38,739 nt of DNA from Clostridiales bacterium PH28_bin88 (GTDB taxonomy: Bacteria > Bacillota > PH28-bin88), in the NCBI GenBank assembly GCA_000987045.1, contig LAKY01000015.1:1-38739 (forward strand). The letters are read 5' to 3'. The notes beneath the pieces are model-generated. The model saw nothing but the letters and a program-made list of their open reading frames with translations, was not told the DNA's origin and made no database searches. The position numbers and the translations under genes are program-made. Positions within the stretch are counted from its first letter, which is position 1. The number at the start of each line of letters is the position of its first letter. Shown piece after piece: positions 37,756 through 38,739 of this stretch.

Positions 37756-38661
37756 CTATACCGTGCCTGTCTTTCCTGTATTAACCCCAGCCTCCGCTGA
37801 AAAATCCATGATTACCGTAGTACCGGAAGGGTTAGTGTAAAGATAAAAAGTATCAGCGTAGTACAGCATCAAGGTAAACCCGCAGCCCAAAGAATTGCCG
37901 GTGGAATAGTGCTTCATCAGAGTGGCTTGAGGCAGATTGGATAATTTAATTCCCGGTCCATCATCCACAATAACCAGCCGGAGACAATTCCCTGTCCACT
38001 TTGCCCACCATCTTCCCTTTCTGGCATGCTTGACGGCGTTAGTCAGTGCTTCCGAGAGACAGAGGACTGCGGCTTTATGTTGTTTCTCAGACAAAGAAAC
38101 CACCAGATTCCTCAGGGTTTCCCGCCCTATACCGATATCTTCCGCCGCTTCCGCCCGGCCCTGCCCGATCAATTCTCCCTGGCTCTGTAACTCTTTGCAT
38201 TGCTGGCCAGTAACCAGTTGCAGTCGCCCACCGGTCACCGCGGAAATCACGTCACGGTAGATATTGACCTGGAGCCTGTAGATCTCTCGCTCTTTCTCGA
38301 TGACCTCGGTGATATCCAGGGCCAACACGCCCCCGCTCTGGTAGTCGAAGGGGATCGCGTGGAGGTCTATCACCCGTTCCCCGCCTGCGCTGATAATGGT
38401 TTCCCGTTGGGGAGCGGCTGAACGAGTTGCTTTTTGCATCATGTTCTCCAGTTCGTGAGCAGGCACGCCCAGGTCTTTCTCCCCGCCAAGGTGACGGAAC
38501 CTCCCGCGCTCGTACTTCATCACCTGCGCCACCTGCATGGCCTTGAGGATCTCCGATCGTTCAATCTCCTCCATCAACTGGCGGCGGACCGCATCTTTGA
38601 GTTCCTCGGGGAGACTCTCGGTAAGCTCCTCTACCAGTTTCCCGCTACTGCTAGTGAGCAA
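37756..38661 (-). CDS. PAS-like/HATPase serine-kinase-type protein, RsbW-like
   Basis: This protein of about 301 aa has an N-terminal helical part, a PAS-like region (about 60-125, ending GGVLALDITEVIEKEREIYR) and a C-terminal HATPase (about 165-290) with SEALTNAVKHA, DDGPGI and GCGFTLMLYY. The linker YRDVISAVTGGRLQLV matches YRDVIYSVTQGKLLLV in the HD-GYP fusion, so the two C-terminal halves are paralogues. There is no phospho-His dimerisation motif, which argues for protein serine kinase action on a STAS partner. The start is uncertain: TTG at 38661 is the first possible start after an in-frame TAG, with a weak ribosome site. Confidence 0.8.
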   Translation of the reverse strand: MLTSSSGKLVEELTESLPEELKDAVRRQLMEEIERSEILKAMQVAQVMKYERGRFRHLGGEKDLGVPAHELENMMQKATRSAAPQRETIISAGGERVIDLHAIPFDYQSGGVLALDITEVIEKEREIYRLQVNIYRDVISAVTGGRLQLVTGQQCKELQSQGELIGQGRAEAAEDIGIGRETLRNLVVSLSEKQHKAAVLCLSEALTNAVKHARKGRWWAKWTGNCLRLVIVDDGPGIKLSNLPQATLMKHYSTGNSLGCGFTLMLYYADTFYLYTNPSGTTVIMDFSAEAGVNTGKTGTV

Positions 38662-38704
38662 TTGGAATTCTTCGTTGTTATACTAGCGAAGCAAACTAAC
38701 TTAC

Positions 38705-38734
38705 ATTATCATATAACTGGAAATTGAGTGTCAT
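38705..38734 (-). promoter_or_regulatory. Possible promoter of the second partner-switching module
   Basis: On the minus strand ATGACA, an 18-bp spacer and GATAAT, about 45 bp before the predicted start. Both boxes deviate from consensus by one or two bases, so the call is tentative. Confidence 0.35.
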
Positions 38735-38739
38735 AAGAG

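Noticed and set aside
1..38739. tRNA or rRNA genes and CRISPR arrays
   Set aside because: No cloverleaf with the conserved T-arm GGTTCGA sequence, no rRNA segments and no regularly spaced repeat-spacer array were seen on either strand.

Overview
The window looks like chromosomal DNA from a Gram-positive, spore-former-type Clostridia member (Peptococcaceae/Desulfotomaculum-like). Reasons: strong GGAGG-type ribosome sites, frequent GTG/TTG starts, a NiaR-type NAD repressor, a hemE-hemH-hemY cluster, FapA/DUF342, RsbU/V/W-type partner switching and several c-di-GMP-I (GEMM-I) riboswitches. The genus is not established by the sequence. The left third (about 1-12,400) is AT-rich, repeat-rich and full of gene relics. 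The rest is GC-richer and densely packed, with nearly all genes on the minus strand.

Region 1 (1-12,450), accessory. A cassette is present three times: a c-di-GMP-I riboswitch with its own terminator, then an ECF sigma factor, then a membrane anti-sigma factor with a DUF4367-like outer domain. Copy 1 is at about 1734-3355 and copy 2 at 7400-9044. Copy 3 (11584-11881) has lost the riboswitch and both regulators. Each copy is bounded by an inverted pair of near-identical 32-bp sequences. These read as outward-facing ECF promoters, GGAACC-N16-TATCT(A/T). They point left to genes for three unrelated proteins (170, 289 and 350 aa) and right to a small secreted protein gene or its relic. A seventh match, GGAACC-N16-CGTCTA, precedes a secreted stalk-domain protein. 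The model is that c-di-GMP controls the sigma factor, which controls a set of exported proteins. Copy 3 keeps both promoters and targets, so it would depend on sigma factors made elsewhere. The same region holds a toxin-antitoxin-like pair, relics of another ECF sigma factor and of a stalk-domain protein, and a possible IS21-type end.

Region 2 (12,450-20,900), core metabolism. The nadABC operon has a canonical promoter followed by a tandem operator-like repeat. It is followed by the regulator niaR, a vapBC module with a perfect palindromic operator, and the haem genes hemE-hemH-hemY.

Region 3 (20,900-28,300). A lipoprotein, an ABC ATPase and two ABC-2 permeases lie downstream of a NarL/DesK-type two-component pair. 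A 90-bp palindromic repeat occurs twice in inverted orientation, upstream of hemE and inside the start of the lipoprotein gene.

Region 4 (28,400-38,739), signalling. Two partner-switching modules are linked to c-di-GMP. One runs from a c-di-GMP-I riboswitch through DUF5317, a 24-aa peptide and a membrane HD-GYP-PAS-HATPase fusion to RsbV and RsbU. The other runs from a PAS-HATPase protein through FapA and a STAS protein towards a relic receiver, a receiver-GGDEF cyclase and a receiver with a degenerate GGDEF. The window therefore contains a predicted c-di-GMP maker, a predicted breaker and three predicted c-di-GMP sensors.
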